64,000 bases of DNA from Mariannaea sp. PMI_226 (taxonomy: Eukaryota; Ascomycota; Sordariomycetes; Hypocreales; Nectriaceae). Every line of letters begins with the position of its first letter. The stretch's first letter is position 1. This document shows positions 13,582-23,549 of this stretch, piece after piece. A model generated the notes under the pieces. The model worked only from the letters and a program-made list of their open reading frames with translations, was not told where the DNA came from and did not search any database. The stretch spans positions 124,001-188,000 of the forward strand of contig JANFOG010000010.1 of assembly GCA_024336345.1 (NCBI GenBank), read 5' to 3'. The position numbers and the translations under genes were made by a program.

Positions 13582-16320
13582 CTAGTCATATTCCTTGTCC
13601 GTTATTCTGCTCGGTTCCCGCCGAGTGTTTTGTTGTGCACCATCCGCAATCTCTTGCAACCCCTGCTGGTCATAAGCTTTCATGAAAAGCCTCGGGTATC
13701 GATGCCATATTTTCGGTTTCTGGTCCTCGAGCTGTCTAATGAATATTGGGAGAGCGGGTAAAAGTTCCTCACCCCAGGCTTCGTCAATAAGCCGCTTGAG
13801 GTTGGCTGGAGCCAGCTCACGCTGATCTCTGGATCGGTGCTTCTCTCGTCCAGGCACTTGAGCAAGAAGGATACGAGAATAAAGCGAGGTTCTTAGAATT
13901 TGTTTGTCGATATGAAGCCCTCTATCGTATAAAATGGCCAGGAAGCGGACTCCCCAAGCGAGATCAAAGTCCGCAGGTGTTATTGCCGTTGCCGAAATAA
14001 TTGACCGCTGACTTGCCGGCAAAGCCAGTTTATGATCGAAGCTCCATCTGACCACAGCACGTTGAAACGCTGAGTCAAATAGCTTTGCGATGGGGTGTTG
14101 CTGGTGTTTGAGAGGAAGGTCCCTGGGCATGTAGTAAGTGAGTTGCTGCAATTCGGGCCGTTCTCTTTTCTGCCTGCGTCTCCTTGGCGAGACAGGAACC
14201 TGATCTGGCTGTCCGGCTGATCCTTGTTGTTTATTCCTTACGTTGTGGCCCATCTCTCTGTCCCAAAAGTCGTCGCTGAACGTGGGCCAGCCCTCTGTTA
14301 CCTCGCTGAAGGTGTCTTTAGGTTGAATGGCGTCATTGATCTTCGGCCCGTTATCTTCAGCTATGAATTTCGCATGGGATGGCGGCAAGTCATGGGCATG
14401 AATAGGAATTTGACTTTCAGGTGCTAAAGTGTACATGTCAACAATATCATGGCTCAGCTCTTCCAGCTCTTCAAAACGTCCAAGCCGGCCCAGGTTGTAT
14501 AGAATGATTCGCCAATGCTTAAGTGGAATTGCAACGTCGTGCCTCGCTACCCTGCGGACAATTTGTATGGCCCTATCAAGGTGCGGATCTTTCCCTTTGC
14601 CAAATTGGCGCTGCTGTGTCCTCTTTGGAGAGAACCACAGATCCTGGAAGATTTGACGAAGGATTTTGGCTGCGTTAGCTTGTGATAAGCTCACGTTTGC
14701 TGATTCCATTTTGTCCAGAATCAGTCTTGCTTTCGCCAGCGCACCCTTAGCTAGGGCGACTTCAAACTGTTGGTTGAGGTATTGTAATTGATTATTATGC
14801 GGAGGTTGTTTGATTGGTTCTGGTTGACCAATAATGAGTAGCTCCATTTCGCGAAGGAGGTGTTCACGTTTCTGGTTCTGCTGCCTTTGGGCTGCACCCA
14901 TGAGCATGCGCCGAGTCTCCGCGTCATCAAACTCTTCCGGATGGATATCACAGTTCACAAGATCTGTCAAAAGATCTTGGCGACCAGCTTTCGCAAAAGC
15001 GACCAAAGTTCTACAATAGGCCGTAGGCATGATCGTGATGCCTAGGCTCTCCAACTGAGCGATGCAACTTGCGACGCCTTCTGCATCTCCTTCTCGGAGG
15101 GCAAGGGACTGTAGGGATCGTGGCCCGATAGTTTTAAGGCCAAGCTTGTACATCAAATCGATTGCAAACTCCACCGAAGCCCAAGAGCTTGCGAACCACC
15201 GAGCTGTGAAGGAGTCGCCATAAATCCCCCTCTTTCCCTTTGGCTCGTGGAGTCTCGAGGTTGATGGGCTTAGTTTTTCGGGTTCTAGGGATGGAAAGCC
15301 ATGTCCTCGGAATATCGCCAGTTCCGTCTCCGTTAGTGATGCCAAAGGGTAGTATCGGGAGCAGAAATCGAGAAAAGGGCGTGCTCTTGAGTTAGATGGC
15401 AGGTCGCCAAATGCGATAAGAAACTTTCTCCAACTCCGCGCTACCTGGGAATGCCCGTTCTCAAAAAGTGTAGGTATCAAATGGTCGTATACCTGACGGA
15501 AAGGACTAAGTACGTATAGCACCTTGAGGATGTCCTTACGTGTTCGAGTTAAACCGACAGCAAAGCTGGCTAACAGAGCCCCAAACTCGCCAACATTCGG
15601 AGCGAATATCGGCATCAATCGAAGATGCCACATGTACGCCGCATCATATTCATTGTTCCCAAGATAGTGATGGATAACTCTGGTGTATAGCTCGGGCCAT
15701 TCGAAGTTCAGTTCGTCTCGAATATGCTGTACAACTTGATAGAAGACAACAAGGCGGCTCTCATTGCTCAATGCTGCCGTCAAAATACGATTTCGAAGAG
15801 GTTCGGCTCGGGGATCGATGATAGATGAGAAGCTCGCCCTGTTTCGGAGATCAAGAAAGTGCTCCCAAACTGCTTCCTCCCAAAGATAACGGCGGACACC
15901 ATGTTGAGGACTTGGCGAGAGACTTGTTTTGCGGGGCTGAGGTACGCGCTTGACGAGTTGTAGAGGCCGCCTTTTTGCTATCCTGGACTCTGTATCTTCC
16001 CCTTGTGTTTGGTTCTTGGGGACGTGATGTGGTTCACCTTGCCCAAGTCCCTGATCTTCACTCCACTCGAAAGGTTGTACAAGGTTGGTTGATTCGGAGC
16101 CTGGATTATTCGCCAAATGAATCGTAGTTGCTACTGATACAGGTCCAGAGCTGATTAGACGACCATACAGAAGATAGGAACAAGTAGATGGAAGGAGTAC
16201 TAGGGCGGTAGGTGGTTGGTGTTGAATCGGAGGGCTCGCAAGGATATTAGTCGAGCATCGATGAGGTAGGATTTTAGCTGACGTAGAAGCGTATCCTATG
16301 CGCCGCAGGTTGCGATGCAT
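13582..16320 (-). CDS. Mitochondrial helical-repeat (PPR-like) protein, specific role unknown
   Basis: Single exon, 912 aa from the ATG at 16320; the frame is open to 16413 but without an earlier ATG. The first 70 residues are basic and Ser/Ala-rich with no acidic residues (MHRNLRRIGYASTSAKILPH), a good mitochondrial presequence. The rest is mostly alpha-helical with degenerate 35-residue-like units, for example ALAKARLILDKMESANVS and HWRIILYNLGRLGRFEELEE. I read these as PPR-like, but the repeats are weak and I cannot count them reliably. PPR proteins bind organelle RNA and act in mRNA stability, splicing or translation. Its start faces cox7 across 369 bases, which suggests a respiratory role but does not prove one. 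A non-PPR mitoribosome-associated protein is an alternative. Confidence 0.75.
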   Translation of the reverse strand: MHRNLRRIGYASTSAKILPHRCSTNILASPPIQHQPPTALVLLPSTCSYLLYGRLISSGPVSVATTIHLANNPGSESTNLVQPFEWSEDQGLGQGEPHHVPKNQTQGEDTESRIAKRRPLQLVKRVPQPRKTSLSPSPQHGVRRYLWEEAVWEHFLDLRNRASFSSIIDPRAEPLRNRILTAALSNESRLVVFYQVVQHIRDELNFEWPELYTRVIHHYLGNNEYDAAYMWHLRLMPIFAPNVGEFGALLASFAVGLTRTRKDILKVLYVLSPFRQVYDHLIPTLFENGHSQVARSWRKFLIAFGDLPSNSRARPFLDFCSRYYPLASLTETELAIFRGHGFPSLEPEKLSPSTSRLHEPKGKRGIYGDSFTARWFASSWASVEFAIDLMYKLGLKTIGPRSLQSLALREGDAEGVASCIAQLESLGITIMPTAYCRTLVAFAKAGRQDLLTDLVNCDIHPEEFDDAETRRMLMGAAQRQQNQKREHLLREMELLIIGQPEPIKQPPHNNQLQYLNQQFEVALAKGALAKARLILDKMESANVSLSQANAAKILRQIFQDLWFSPKRTQQRQFGKGKDPHLDRAIQIVRRVARHDVAIPLKHWRIILYNLGRLGRFEELEELSHDIVDMYTLAPESQIPIHAHDLPPSHAKFIAEDNGPKINDAIQPKDTFSEVTEGWPTFSDDFWDREMGHNVRNKQQGSAGQPDQVPVSPRRRRQKRERPELQQLTYYMPRDLPLKHQQHPIAKLFDSAFQRAVVRWSFDHKLALPASQRSIISATAITPADFDLAWGVRFLAILYDRGLHIDKQILRTSLYSRILLAQVPGREKHRSRDQRELAPANLKRLIDEAWGEELLPALPIFIRQLEDQKPKIWHRYPRLFMKAYDQQGLQEIADGAQQNTRREPSRITDKEYD

Positions 16321-16689
16321 ACCTTTTTGCGGAAACAAGATGTCGCAGTTATGTATCACCGCATTGAATTGAAGGTAGCTAAAATGATGGGATTCATTCA
16401 GCACCGCTGCCAAAAATCTTGAAATTCATCACAGAAGCCTTTGGCGCTAATTGAAGATTCACTCGCCCAGACAGCTTAGTCGGTTCTGGGCGGCTTGGAG
16501 GTGGTGCTGGCACGTGCATGCCACCAACGAAAGCACAGCCAGCTATGCTGAGTCATCCCGTCTTTCCGTCTCCAATCAGGTTATGGCCTCATTTCTTCCC
16601 GAACCTCGACATTCTTCGTTCACCACTCAACTCCCCACCCATTTCTCACAATCGAAGCCTCTTGCGTATTTCTCTCAACTACTTTCACA
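16321..16689. promoter_or_regulatory. Compact bidirectional promoter (PPR-like gene / COX7)
   Basis: 369 bp separate two outward-facing start codons. Visible consensus sites are CACGTG at 16511-16516 (Cbf1/bHLH-type), TGAGTCA at 16549-16555 (exact Gcn4/CPC-1 or AP-1-type site) and CCAATCA at 16572-16578 (HAP-complex CCAAT box) about 115 bp before the COX7 ATG. CCAAT-binding complexes are known regulators of respiratory genes in fungi. Occupancy here is inference. Confidence 0.6.
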
Positions 16690-17167
16690 ATGGGGTATGT
16701 GTAATTGATCTATAGCACCTTTCTGCAACAATCAAAACCGCGTCTCCCGAAGCCAATTGCCTGCAATTGCTATACCTCGCCCAAACAGCACATCATACGA
16801 GATTCGTCGCTAACCTAGCAACAGCCTCATCAACGCCAAGAACCCGGTGCCCGAGCACCAGCGATTCTACCAGAATGCCTACAGAGCTCACACTCGCCTC
16901 TGGAAGATTGTATGGCCGAATTGATTAACCTACGTTGTTAACGAGCTTCCCGCTGACCGATCGGCAGAACCCTCGCAGCCGCGTCTTGATGACTCCCTAC
17001 GTCGTCCTCCTCTGGGGCTCCTTCGCTGGCAAGTTACCATCCCTCTGGGTGTTGAAAAGCGATTTTCCATTCGAATTAGAGCTTAGGATCTAACATTTAC
17101 CGCAGCTGGTTTCTACGGTGCCACCCGCAAGGTCCTAGGTTACAAGACCTACTTCGGCAAGGAATAA
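16690..17167 (+). CDS. cox7: Cytochrome c oxidase subunit VIIa (COX7)
   Basis: Model: exons 16690-16694, 16825-16909, 16968-17028 and 17106-17167; 213 nt, 70 aa. Small inner-membrane subunit of complex IV. The protein MGLINAKNPVPEHQRFYQ... has the conserved NPRS piece, then one membrane span (VLMTPYVVLLWGSFAAGFYG) and a basic matrix-side end (RKVLGYKTYFGKE). It matches the layout of yeast Cox7 (WWRHPRS, then a span, then a basic tail). The first coding exon is 5 nt. The third intron uses a GC donor (G|GCAAGT) with a CGCAG acceptor; this join gives FAAGFYG in frame, and I saw no GT donor nearby that keeps the frame. It shares its promoter with a mitochondrial helical-repeat gene. Confidence 0.92.
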
Positions 17168-17516
17168 GCGACGATTTTAAACTCGTTCAATGATACCTTG
17201 GCTAGCTCAATGATGGAAAGGCGATTGTGAATAGTGGAGTGTGTCAATAGACGTTCGCAGTTGTGGTCCTCCAAAGTCCTGTGCATGTTGCATTGTGTTG
17301 TGTGATAAGTGTTGTGTGATAAGTGCATCCAAATCATGTCCATCTATTCACACGTCATTTGCTATTACGTATCAACCTTTACTCCTTAACTAGGGATAGA
17401 ATACAGTGCACAAAATTGCAAAATCTCGCGTCTGCATCAAGCAAACGGATGCCGCCGCATACACACCGCTTCAGCTGGAATATCTCTGCCTCAGTGCGGG
17501 TTGCTGATGATTAGGT
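17168..17516. other. Intergenic, convergent 3' ends (COX7 / clathrin light chain)
   Basis: Holds a perfect 14-bp tandem duplication, GTTGTGTGATAAGT at 17297-17310 and 17311-17324. The open frame on the minus strand here is short and not protein-like. Confidence 0.6.
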
Positions 17517-18347
17517 TTAGTAGCCAGTAGCGCCGGGTGCCTTTTCATCCTTCCGCAGGCTCACAAGTAGCTCACGGAAACGTTCCTTCCCGGAGCCAGA
17601 GGCACCGCCCTTGACACCCTTGCCACTAACATCGACCAATTTCGCAATTCGGTCCCAGCTTGTGCCCCCAGAGACAGTGTCTTCTTGATTGGCTAAGAAT
17701 TCCTCGGCCTCCTTTCTTGTTTGAGCGATTCCCTTGTCTTTCTTAGAGTTATAGTTCTCATAGAAGTCGTCGATGTTCTGTTGAGCCTCCTTGATAGTCT
17801 CCTCCTTCTGAGCAGCAAACTGCTCGGCACGCTTTGCAATCTGCGCATCTCGACGTTCACGCCACTCCTTGATGACTTCAGGTTCTTGCTCATCCTCAGC
17901 AAAAGCTTGATATCCTGAGTTGTAGCTGACGGAAGGGCCGGTAATGGTGTTGCCGCCGCCAATGAGGCCCTGCATGAGCTTCTGTGTCAGTTGATAAGTC
18001 ATGGTTAAGCGCTGTTTGTATCGAGCTTACGGCATCGGGAGCGCTTAAGTCGGGGAACTGAGCCTCGAAAGTCGAGGCGTTGTTGCCGCTCTCGCCAAGG
18101 AGGTCGCCACTGGGTTCATCGAATGCGATAGCATCGCCGCTGGTCGCAAACTGGATGGCATCTTCTCCCAGGGCAGCCTTCTCTCGTGCAAGAAAATCGT
18201 CGGAGGAGGCGTCAACGGGGCCGTCTTTGATGTCTTGTTGAGCTTCAAATTTTGAAGTTAGCTTCGTTTCAATGCTATAAGTGTCCTGTCCTCATAAAAC
18301 TCACCACCCTCATCAAAGTCCTCGATGGATGGGAATCGGTCCGCCAT
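17517..18347 (-). CDS. clc1: Clathrin light chain
   Basis: Model: exons 18347-18305, 18242-18031 and 17981-17517; 720 nt, 239 aa. Regulatory chain of the clathrin triskelion. The N-terminus MADRFPSIEDFDEG is typical of fungal light chains. An acidic, low-complexity first third is followed by GPSVSYNSGYQAFAEDE and the heavy-chain-binding coiled coil (PEVIKEWRERRDAQIAKRAE, through IAQTRKEAEEFL). It ends with a conserved helix, GKERFRELLVSLRKDEKAPG. Introns are GTGAGT...AAG and GTAAGC...CAG, and phases close. It functions with the AP-1 gamma gene at 2058-4844. Confidence 0.96.
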
Positions 18348-19025
18348 TTTCAGTGCTGTGTATGGGATGTGTGATTATGGCGGTTCTAATTCTGTATCGT
18401 AGTTTGAGTTCGATGCGCTCGGAATTTCTGGTGTGAAATGCTGGGGTTTGAAGATGAAAATGGGAGCTGTTGATGCTGCGACGCTCCTCCTATCCCAGGC
18501 AATGACAGCAGGTCGAGTACCGGCTGAGGTGGATTCTGCCGGGCGGTAAGAAGCAGCGTGGCTCAGGGAGGTTCATCTCGCGGGGCGACAATACCGGATA
18601 ACTGCGACAATGGGCCACCATGCAATGCATGTATCAGATATATTTATTTTCCGAGATGTTTACTTTGAATGCTTGCCCAAGCTCCCATCCTCACATTTTG
18701 TTATTGTTTCAATTTATCAGTTTCATTTCGCTCCGTCGCAAATACCAGTCTTTCATCACAGTCAGTTACGGCAGGCGCCCTTATTTATTTTGATCTGGCT
18801 TTGATAAAAAGTCAGCTCGCGCAAGCTTCCCTGTGCCCTTACTGCGGGTAGCTGTCGTAGACGATTTCATTGGCAATCACAGCATCTACCCAGAGAGCGC
18901 CCGTAAATTCAGTGCACTAGCGTTTCTGCCAGTTTCGCCTGCATACATAGATTGTCCAAGCACAAATTCAGCTTGGTTCCTAACGAATTTGAGTCCTCAG
19001 CATCGTTCGGCGCAAAGAGGTCTCA
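18348..19025. promoter_or_regulatory. Divergent promoter region (clathrin light chain / Rtt103-like)
   Basis: 678 bp between outward-facing starts, with pyrimidine-rich stretches on the + strand. No specific element recognised. Confidence 0.45.
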
Positions 19026-20390
19026 ATGGCTTACAACGATGATTCTGTGTTGGCGCGACTCTCGTCGCTGAATGAGAGCCATGATAGCATTGCAACGGCC
19101 GCCCAGTGGATCATGTTTCATCGGTAAGGGTCAAATATCTAGATTAAGAACCAGTCGATTCGTGCTCAATGAGCTAACCAAGTTTATAGGAGGCATGCCG
19201 AGCGAACTGTGCAGCTCTGGGTACAGCGTCTGAAAGACTCATCAAGCACTAAAAGGTTGAGTCTAGTGTATCTTGCCAACGGTTGGTCTCTTTCGCCCTT
19301 CAATTGAATACGTTGCGTCGACTCCAGACTAATATTCGACCGTGTTCAGAGGTGGCGCAACAGTCTAAGATTCGCCACAAGGACGACTTCATCATTGCCT
19401 TCTCTCCTGTTATTGCTGAGGCTCTCTCGATCGCATATAAGGGAGCGCCTGCTGAGATCCAAGGAAAGCTCAAGCGCGTCGTAGATGTGTGGAAAGAGAG
19501 GACAATCTTCGAAGGACCCATCCAAGCTGCTGTAGATGCTCGTATCGAAGGTTTGTTACGCCAGGCTGCATAACTACGAGATGATGCAGCTGCTAACAAT
19601 GACTATAGAACTGGACAAGTCTCGCGGGGCCCCTAAGTCGGGTTTCGGGGGCTCACCTTTTGGTGGCTCAACGTCTATCCCGTCCGAGTTTGCACCCTTA
19701 ATCGTTGCCCATCAGACCGTTGGCAAGCTGGGTCCTCCTCTGAAAACCACCATTGTAGCAGCAGACCATGAATATGAGAAGCAGACCGATTCATCCACGC
19801 CAGTTCCTTCTGCGCCAGTCTATGCAGCGCGGCTCAATGGCCTTCTCAAGACTCTTGCTAACGCCGAGAATGCCGTTGCTGAGTGTGTAAAGGCTCGAGA
19901 AGGCCTCATTTTTGGTCTAGAGAAGCTACTGGACGCGAACCGCGCTGCTTTGGAGGAAGAAAAAGCAGCCGCGACTCAGTTGGTGAAAAAGAAGACGGAG
20001 ATTGAGGAAAAGAAACACCAGGTCGAAGTCGCTATCATGCGTGCCCTTGGTCCGTCTGAAAGCAATGGGGCCCAGGATGAAGACGGTGCCACAGCTACCT
20101 CAACAGAGCCCAATCGGCCTGAGATGGAGGCTCTCACTCCTCCTGCTGCGGATGAGGACCCATTTGATCCCCCTACTCCTGTTCATGAACCGGCACAGGA
20201 GTCTCATGTTTCTATTACTGAGGAACAGAGACCGCCCAACCTTTCAACACCTTACCAGACCATTTCTATTTCCTCCAATGGATCCAACAAGAGGCGCCGT
20301 ATAGACGACGACGAATTTCCAGATCTAGGGGGTGATGATGGCATTGACGCCGATGTAGCGGAGATGCTCAAGCAGGATGCCAAGACATGA
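19026..20390 (+). CDS. rtt103: CID-domain protein, Rtt103/RPRD-like transcription termination factor
   Basis: Model: exons 19026-19123, 19190-19281, 19350-19550 and 19609-20390; 1173 nt, 390 aa. Binds the phosphorylated CTD of RNA polymerase II and helps 3'-end formation and termination (family knowledge). Residues 1-135 form a CTD-interacting domain: VLARLSSLNESHDSIATAAQ, then WVQRLKDSSSTKRLSLVYLA, and KGAPAEIQGKLKRVVDVW. A coiled coil (LEEEKAAATQLVKKKTEIEE) lies at about 255-300. A disordered Pro/Thr-rich stretch is followed by a conserved acidic end, FPDLGGDDGIDADVAEML, preceded by a KRRR nuclear signal. The splice phases all close. The Rtt103 label rests on domain order; other CID proteins are possible. 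Confidence 0.9.
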
Positions 20391-21134
20391 TTGACGGCAG
20401 TTCCAGCATCTGAAATGATGTTTAACAGAAATCTGTTGGGCTTTCTAGCGGCCACTACAGGAAATACCTTGATTCACTATTCGGTTGTCTCGATCGTGTA
20501 CTCTATCTACATTTGTTCAAAGTGTTTTGTACTTTTATACTCTGGGAGGAAGGAGAATCATGGCATGGATGGATGGATAGGAAGTGTTGCATATTCCTAC
20601 ATAAATTGGTGTTTTTTTATTTGGACGTTTCGACATCAGCAAGTGGGTTCTTTGCCTAGACAGGATGTGTTGTAATTTCAGATGTTGTAATCATAACTTC
20701 ACCTTGATCTCGATCTTTGTCCAGCTTCATCCATGATATTTCGCCGTCTGTCTGTTTGGGTCTTCGTCTTCACCTGTCACCCAATTCCCGCTTTCGGTAA
20801 ACAGGCCAAGGACGCTTCGGTCAGTCGGATCTGCCGGGTTCAGTGCATAGCTCCGACCGAGGGGCGCGCTGCGCTGCAGGTGGGATTCTGAAGGATCCAC
20901 CTAAATTTTCTGAACCTTTTTGCTTCGCTCAGCAGCATTTTAGCGGCTTGGAAATGCCTCGACGATGACGGCATCGCAACTCCTCCAATTCTGATTCCTC
21001 TTCTTCCGCGTCGCTGTCTCGATTTGCAAATCCCCCCTTTGGCCCTGGCTCCATCCTAACCCCCCGACAACAACAGCGCATTCGCTGATGATGCCCCGCG
21101 GAGAGGTCCCTTGATTCATCCCCCCACCGTCACC
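20391..21134. other. Intergenic: Rtt103-like 3' flank, Mdl1 promoter
   Basis: Tandem genes on the + strand. No clear element beyond pyrimidine-rich sequence near 20990-21060. Confidence 0.45.
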
Positions 21135-23549
21135 ATGGTCCCGGGGGTAGCACGCCGAGTGCTGCTCCCACACCTCGCCGAAAGCTCTTTGTTGCATCCT
21201 CAAATGCCTCTCACCCCGTCACTGGTTCACTTGGCCGCTTCCATACACAGAACTGAGTCTCATATTCTTCAAACGAGACTGTTTCACGCCTCGTCGTCTT
21301 GCCAATCGCTTCTACCGCCGTTTTCTGTTGCGACGTTCCGATCTCCGGCACCTGCTCCTCAAAAAGGCTTTCAACTCACCCAACTGCACAGTAGCCCTCT
21401 TTCACGACTTCCCTCTGGGTCTCAGCCGGTAGGTGCAGCTTTGCGCCGTTTCTCCACGGCTCCCCGCCTGTTCCAACAGGCCCAGAGCAAACTCGAAGAT
21501 GCTGCCAAGTCGAAGGCCGAGGCTGAGCAAGAGGATGACAAGCAAGGATTTGCAAAGAGCGAGAAGGCTGCTCGAGCTGCTCAGGTCAACCTTTCCGCTA
21601 GGTTATCCAAGGAAGGCAAGAGTGGGAGTAAAGGAGGCGCTGCTGAGATCTGGAGATTGATCAAAATTGCCAGACCGGAGCTCAAATGGCTCAGTATTGC
21701 TTTCGTCTTCCTTGTCATCTCTTCCAGCGTCACCATGTCCATTCCCTTTTCCGTTGGTCGAATTTTGGATCTTGCTACAAAGGGCGAGGCTGAGGATGTC
21801 CGCCTCTTTGGCCTGACCCTGAACCAGTTCTTCCTCAGTCTCGGCACTATTCTGACTATCGGCGCCATGGCCAATTTTGGACGTGTTGTTCTCCTGCGGA
21901 TCGTTGGTGAACGGGTTGTTGCCAGGCTCCGATCGCAGTTGTATCGACGTACCTATGTGCAGGATGCCGAATTCTTCGACGCCAATCGAGTTGGAGACCT
22001 CATCTCACGCCTGAGTTCAGACACCGTCATTGTGGGCAAGTCTGTCACGCAAAACATCAGCGACGGTCTTCGGGCTCTCTTTAGTGGCGGTGCTGGTTTC
22101 GCCATCATGGTTTGGACCAGCCCCAAGCTCACGGGTCTTCTCCTCTTGATGTTCCCTCCCATCGCTGTCGGTGCATTCATCTACGGGCGGGCTATCCGTA
22201 ACATTAGCAGATCAATCCAGAAAAACCTAGGAACTCTGACAAAGATTGCGGAGGAGCGCCTTGGCAACATCAAGACCAGCCAGGCGTTCGTTGGAGAAGT
22301 CCAGGAAATAGGGCGCTACAACCAACAAATCCGCAAGATCTTCGCTCTTGGCAGAAGGGAATCGCTTGTTGCCGCCACCTTTTTCGCCTCTACTGGATGG
22401 GCGGGCAACATGACCATTCTAGCCATGCTGATCGTGGGCGGCAACTTTGTGAGATCTGGCGCAATGTCTATGGGAGATCTGACTTCCTTCATGATGTACA
22501 CTGCTTTTGCTGGATCCAGCTTGTTTGGGCTTTCCGGCTTCTACTCTGAGCTCATGAAAGGTGTAGGTGCTGCTAGCCGACTATTCGAACTCCAAGACCG
22601 CAAACCAGGTATTCATCAGACCGCCGGTGTTCCCGTCAAATCTGCGCAAGGTCCAATCGTGTTCAAGGACGTAACCTTTGCGTACCCCACGCGACCAGCT
22701 GTTCGAATTTTCAACGGGTTGAACTTTGAAATCCCCTCTGGCAGCAATGTTTGCGTCGTCGGACCGTCAGGAGGTGGCAAGTCGACGGTGGCATCTCTAC
22801 TTCTCAGATTCTATAATCCTAGCTCTGGTTCAATTACGATCAATGGCGTGGATGTTTCTACGATGAACGTCAAGTCGCTGCGAAGACGAATTGGCATGGT
22901 CTCTCAAGAGCCGGTTCTCTTTTCCGGTACTATCGCCGAGAACATTGCATATGGCAGACCAAATGCCAGCCGAGTTGAGATTGTTACTGCCGCTCGCAGA
23001 GCCAACTGCAATTTTATTAGTGATCTTCCTGATGGCCTTGAGACGCAGGTCGGGGCACGAGGATCTCAACTATCCGGAGGCCAAAAGCAGCGCATCGCCA
23101 TTGCTCGCGCCCTACTAAAGGACCCTGATATCTTGATTCTCGACGAGGCCACATCTGCTCTGGATGCGGAGTCCGAGACCCTTGTCAACGAAGCTTTGGC
23201 CGGTCTCCTCCGTGGCCACAATACTACCATTTCCATTGCGCATCGTCTGTCGACCATCAAGAGATCAGACCAGATCATTGTCCTTAACAATGAGGGCAAG
23301 GTCGCTGAAATTGGAAGCTACAACCAGCTCGCTGCGGACCCTGAAAGTGCTTTCAGCAAGCTCATGGAGTGGCAAATGAGTGGAGGTGAGGTACCGGAGA
23401 AGAGAAGCTCTGAGGGTGCACACATCACCGAAGCCGAGGAGATTGAGGACGAATTGCGAGAGGATGCGGTCGAAGCTGAGGCTGAGGCTGAAGCTGAAGC
23501 TGAGGAAGATTCCAAAGAGTCCAAGGTTGAAGAGAAGCAGCGGCCCTGA
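21135..23549 (+). CDS. mdl1: Mitochondrial half-size ABC transporter, Mdl1-like
   Basis: Single exon, 804 aa, starting at the first in-frame ATG (21135). Inner-membrane peptide exporter of the Mdl1/ABCB10 type. A Ser/Arg-rich presequence and linker of about 170 residues precedes the transmembrane domain (about 185-490; six spans expected, the first LKWLSIAFVFLVISSS). The nucleotide-binding domain has Walker A GPSGGGKST (about 543), the Q-loop, signature LSGGQKQR (about 646), Walker B ILILDEAT (about 666) and an H-loop in SIAHRLST. The C-terminus is an acidic tail with an EAEAEAEAEAEED repeat. Mdl2 is the alternative assignment; Atm1 is less likely because the membrane-domain sequence looks like Mdl1. 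Confidence 0.93.
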   Translation: MVPGVARRVLLPHLAESSLLHPQMPLTPSLVHLAASIHRTESHILQTRLFHASSSCQSLLPPFSVATFRSPAPAPQKGFQLTQLHSSPLSRLPSGSQPVGAALRRFSTAPRLFQQAQSKLEDAAKSKAEAEQEDDKQGFAKSEKAARAAQVNLSARLSKEGKSGSKGGAAEIWRLIKIARPELKWLSIAFVFLVISSSVTMSIPFSVGRILDLATKGEAEDVRLFGLTLNQFFLSLGTILTIGAMANFGRVVLLRIVGERVVARLRSQLYRRTYVQDAEFFDANRVGDLISRLSSDTVIVGKSVTQNISDGLRALFSGGAGFAIMVWTSPKLTGLLLLMFPPIAVGAFIYGRAIRNISRSIQKNLGTLTKIAEERLGNIKTSQAFVGEVQEIGRYNQQIRKIFALGRRESLVAATFFASTGWAGNMTILAMLIVGGNFVRSGAMSMGDLTSFMMYTAFAGSSLFGLSGFYSELMKGVGAASRLFELQDRKPGIHQTAGVPVKSAQGPIVFKDVTFAYPTRPAVRIFNGLNFEIPSGSNVCVVGPSGGGKSTVASLLLRFYNPSSGSITINGVDVSTMNVKSLRRRIGMVSQEPVLFSGTIAENIAYGRPNASRVEIVTAARRANCNFISDLPDGLETQVGARGSQLSGGQKQRIAIARALLKDPDILILDEATSALDAESETLVNEALAGLLRGHNTTISIAHRLSTIKRSDQIIVLNNEGKVAEIGSYNQLAADPESAFSKLMEWQMSGGEVPEKRSSEGAHITEAEEIEDELREDAVEAEAEAEAEAEEDSKESKVEEKQRP

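Noticed and set aside
16321..16413. N-terminal extension of the PPR-like protein
   Set aside because: The frame is open to 16413 but has no ATG upstream of 16320, and the presequence begins well at 16320.
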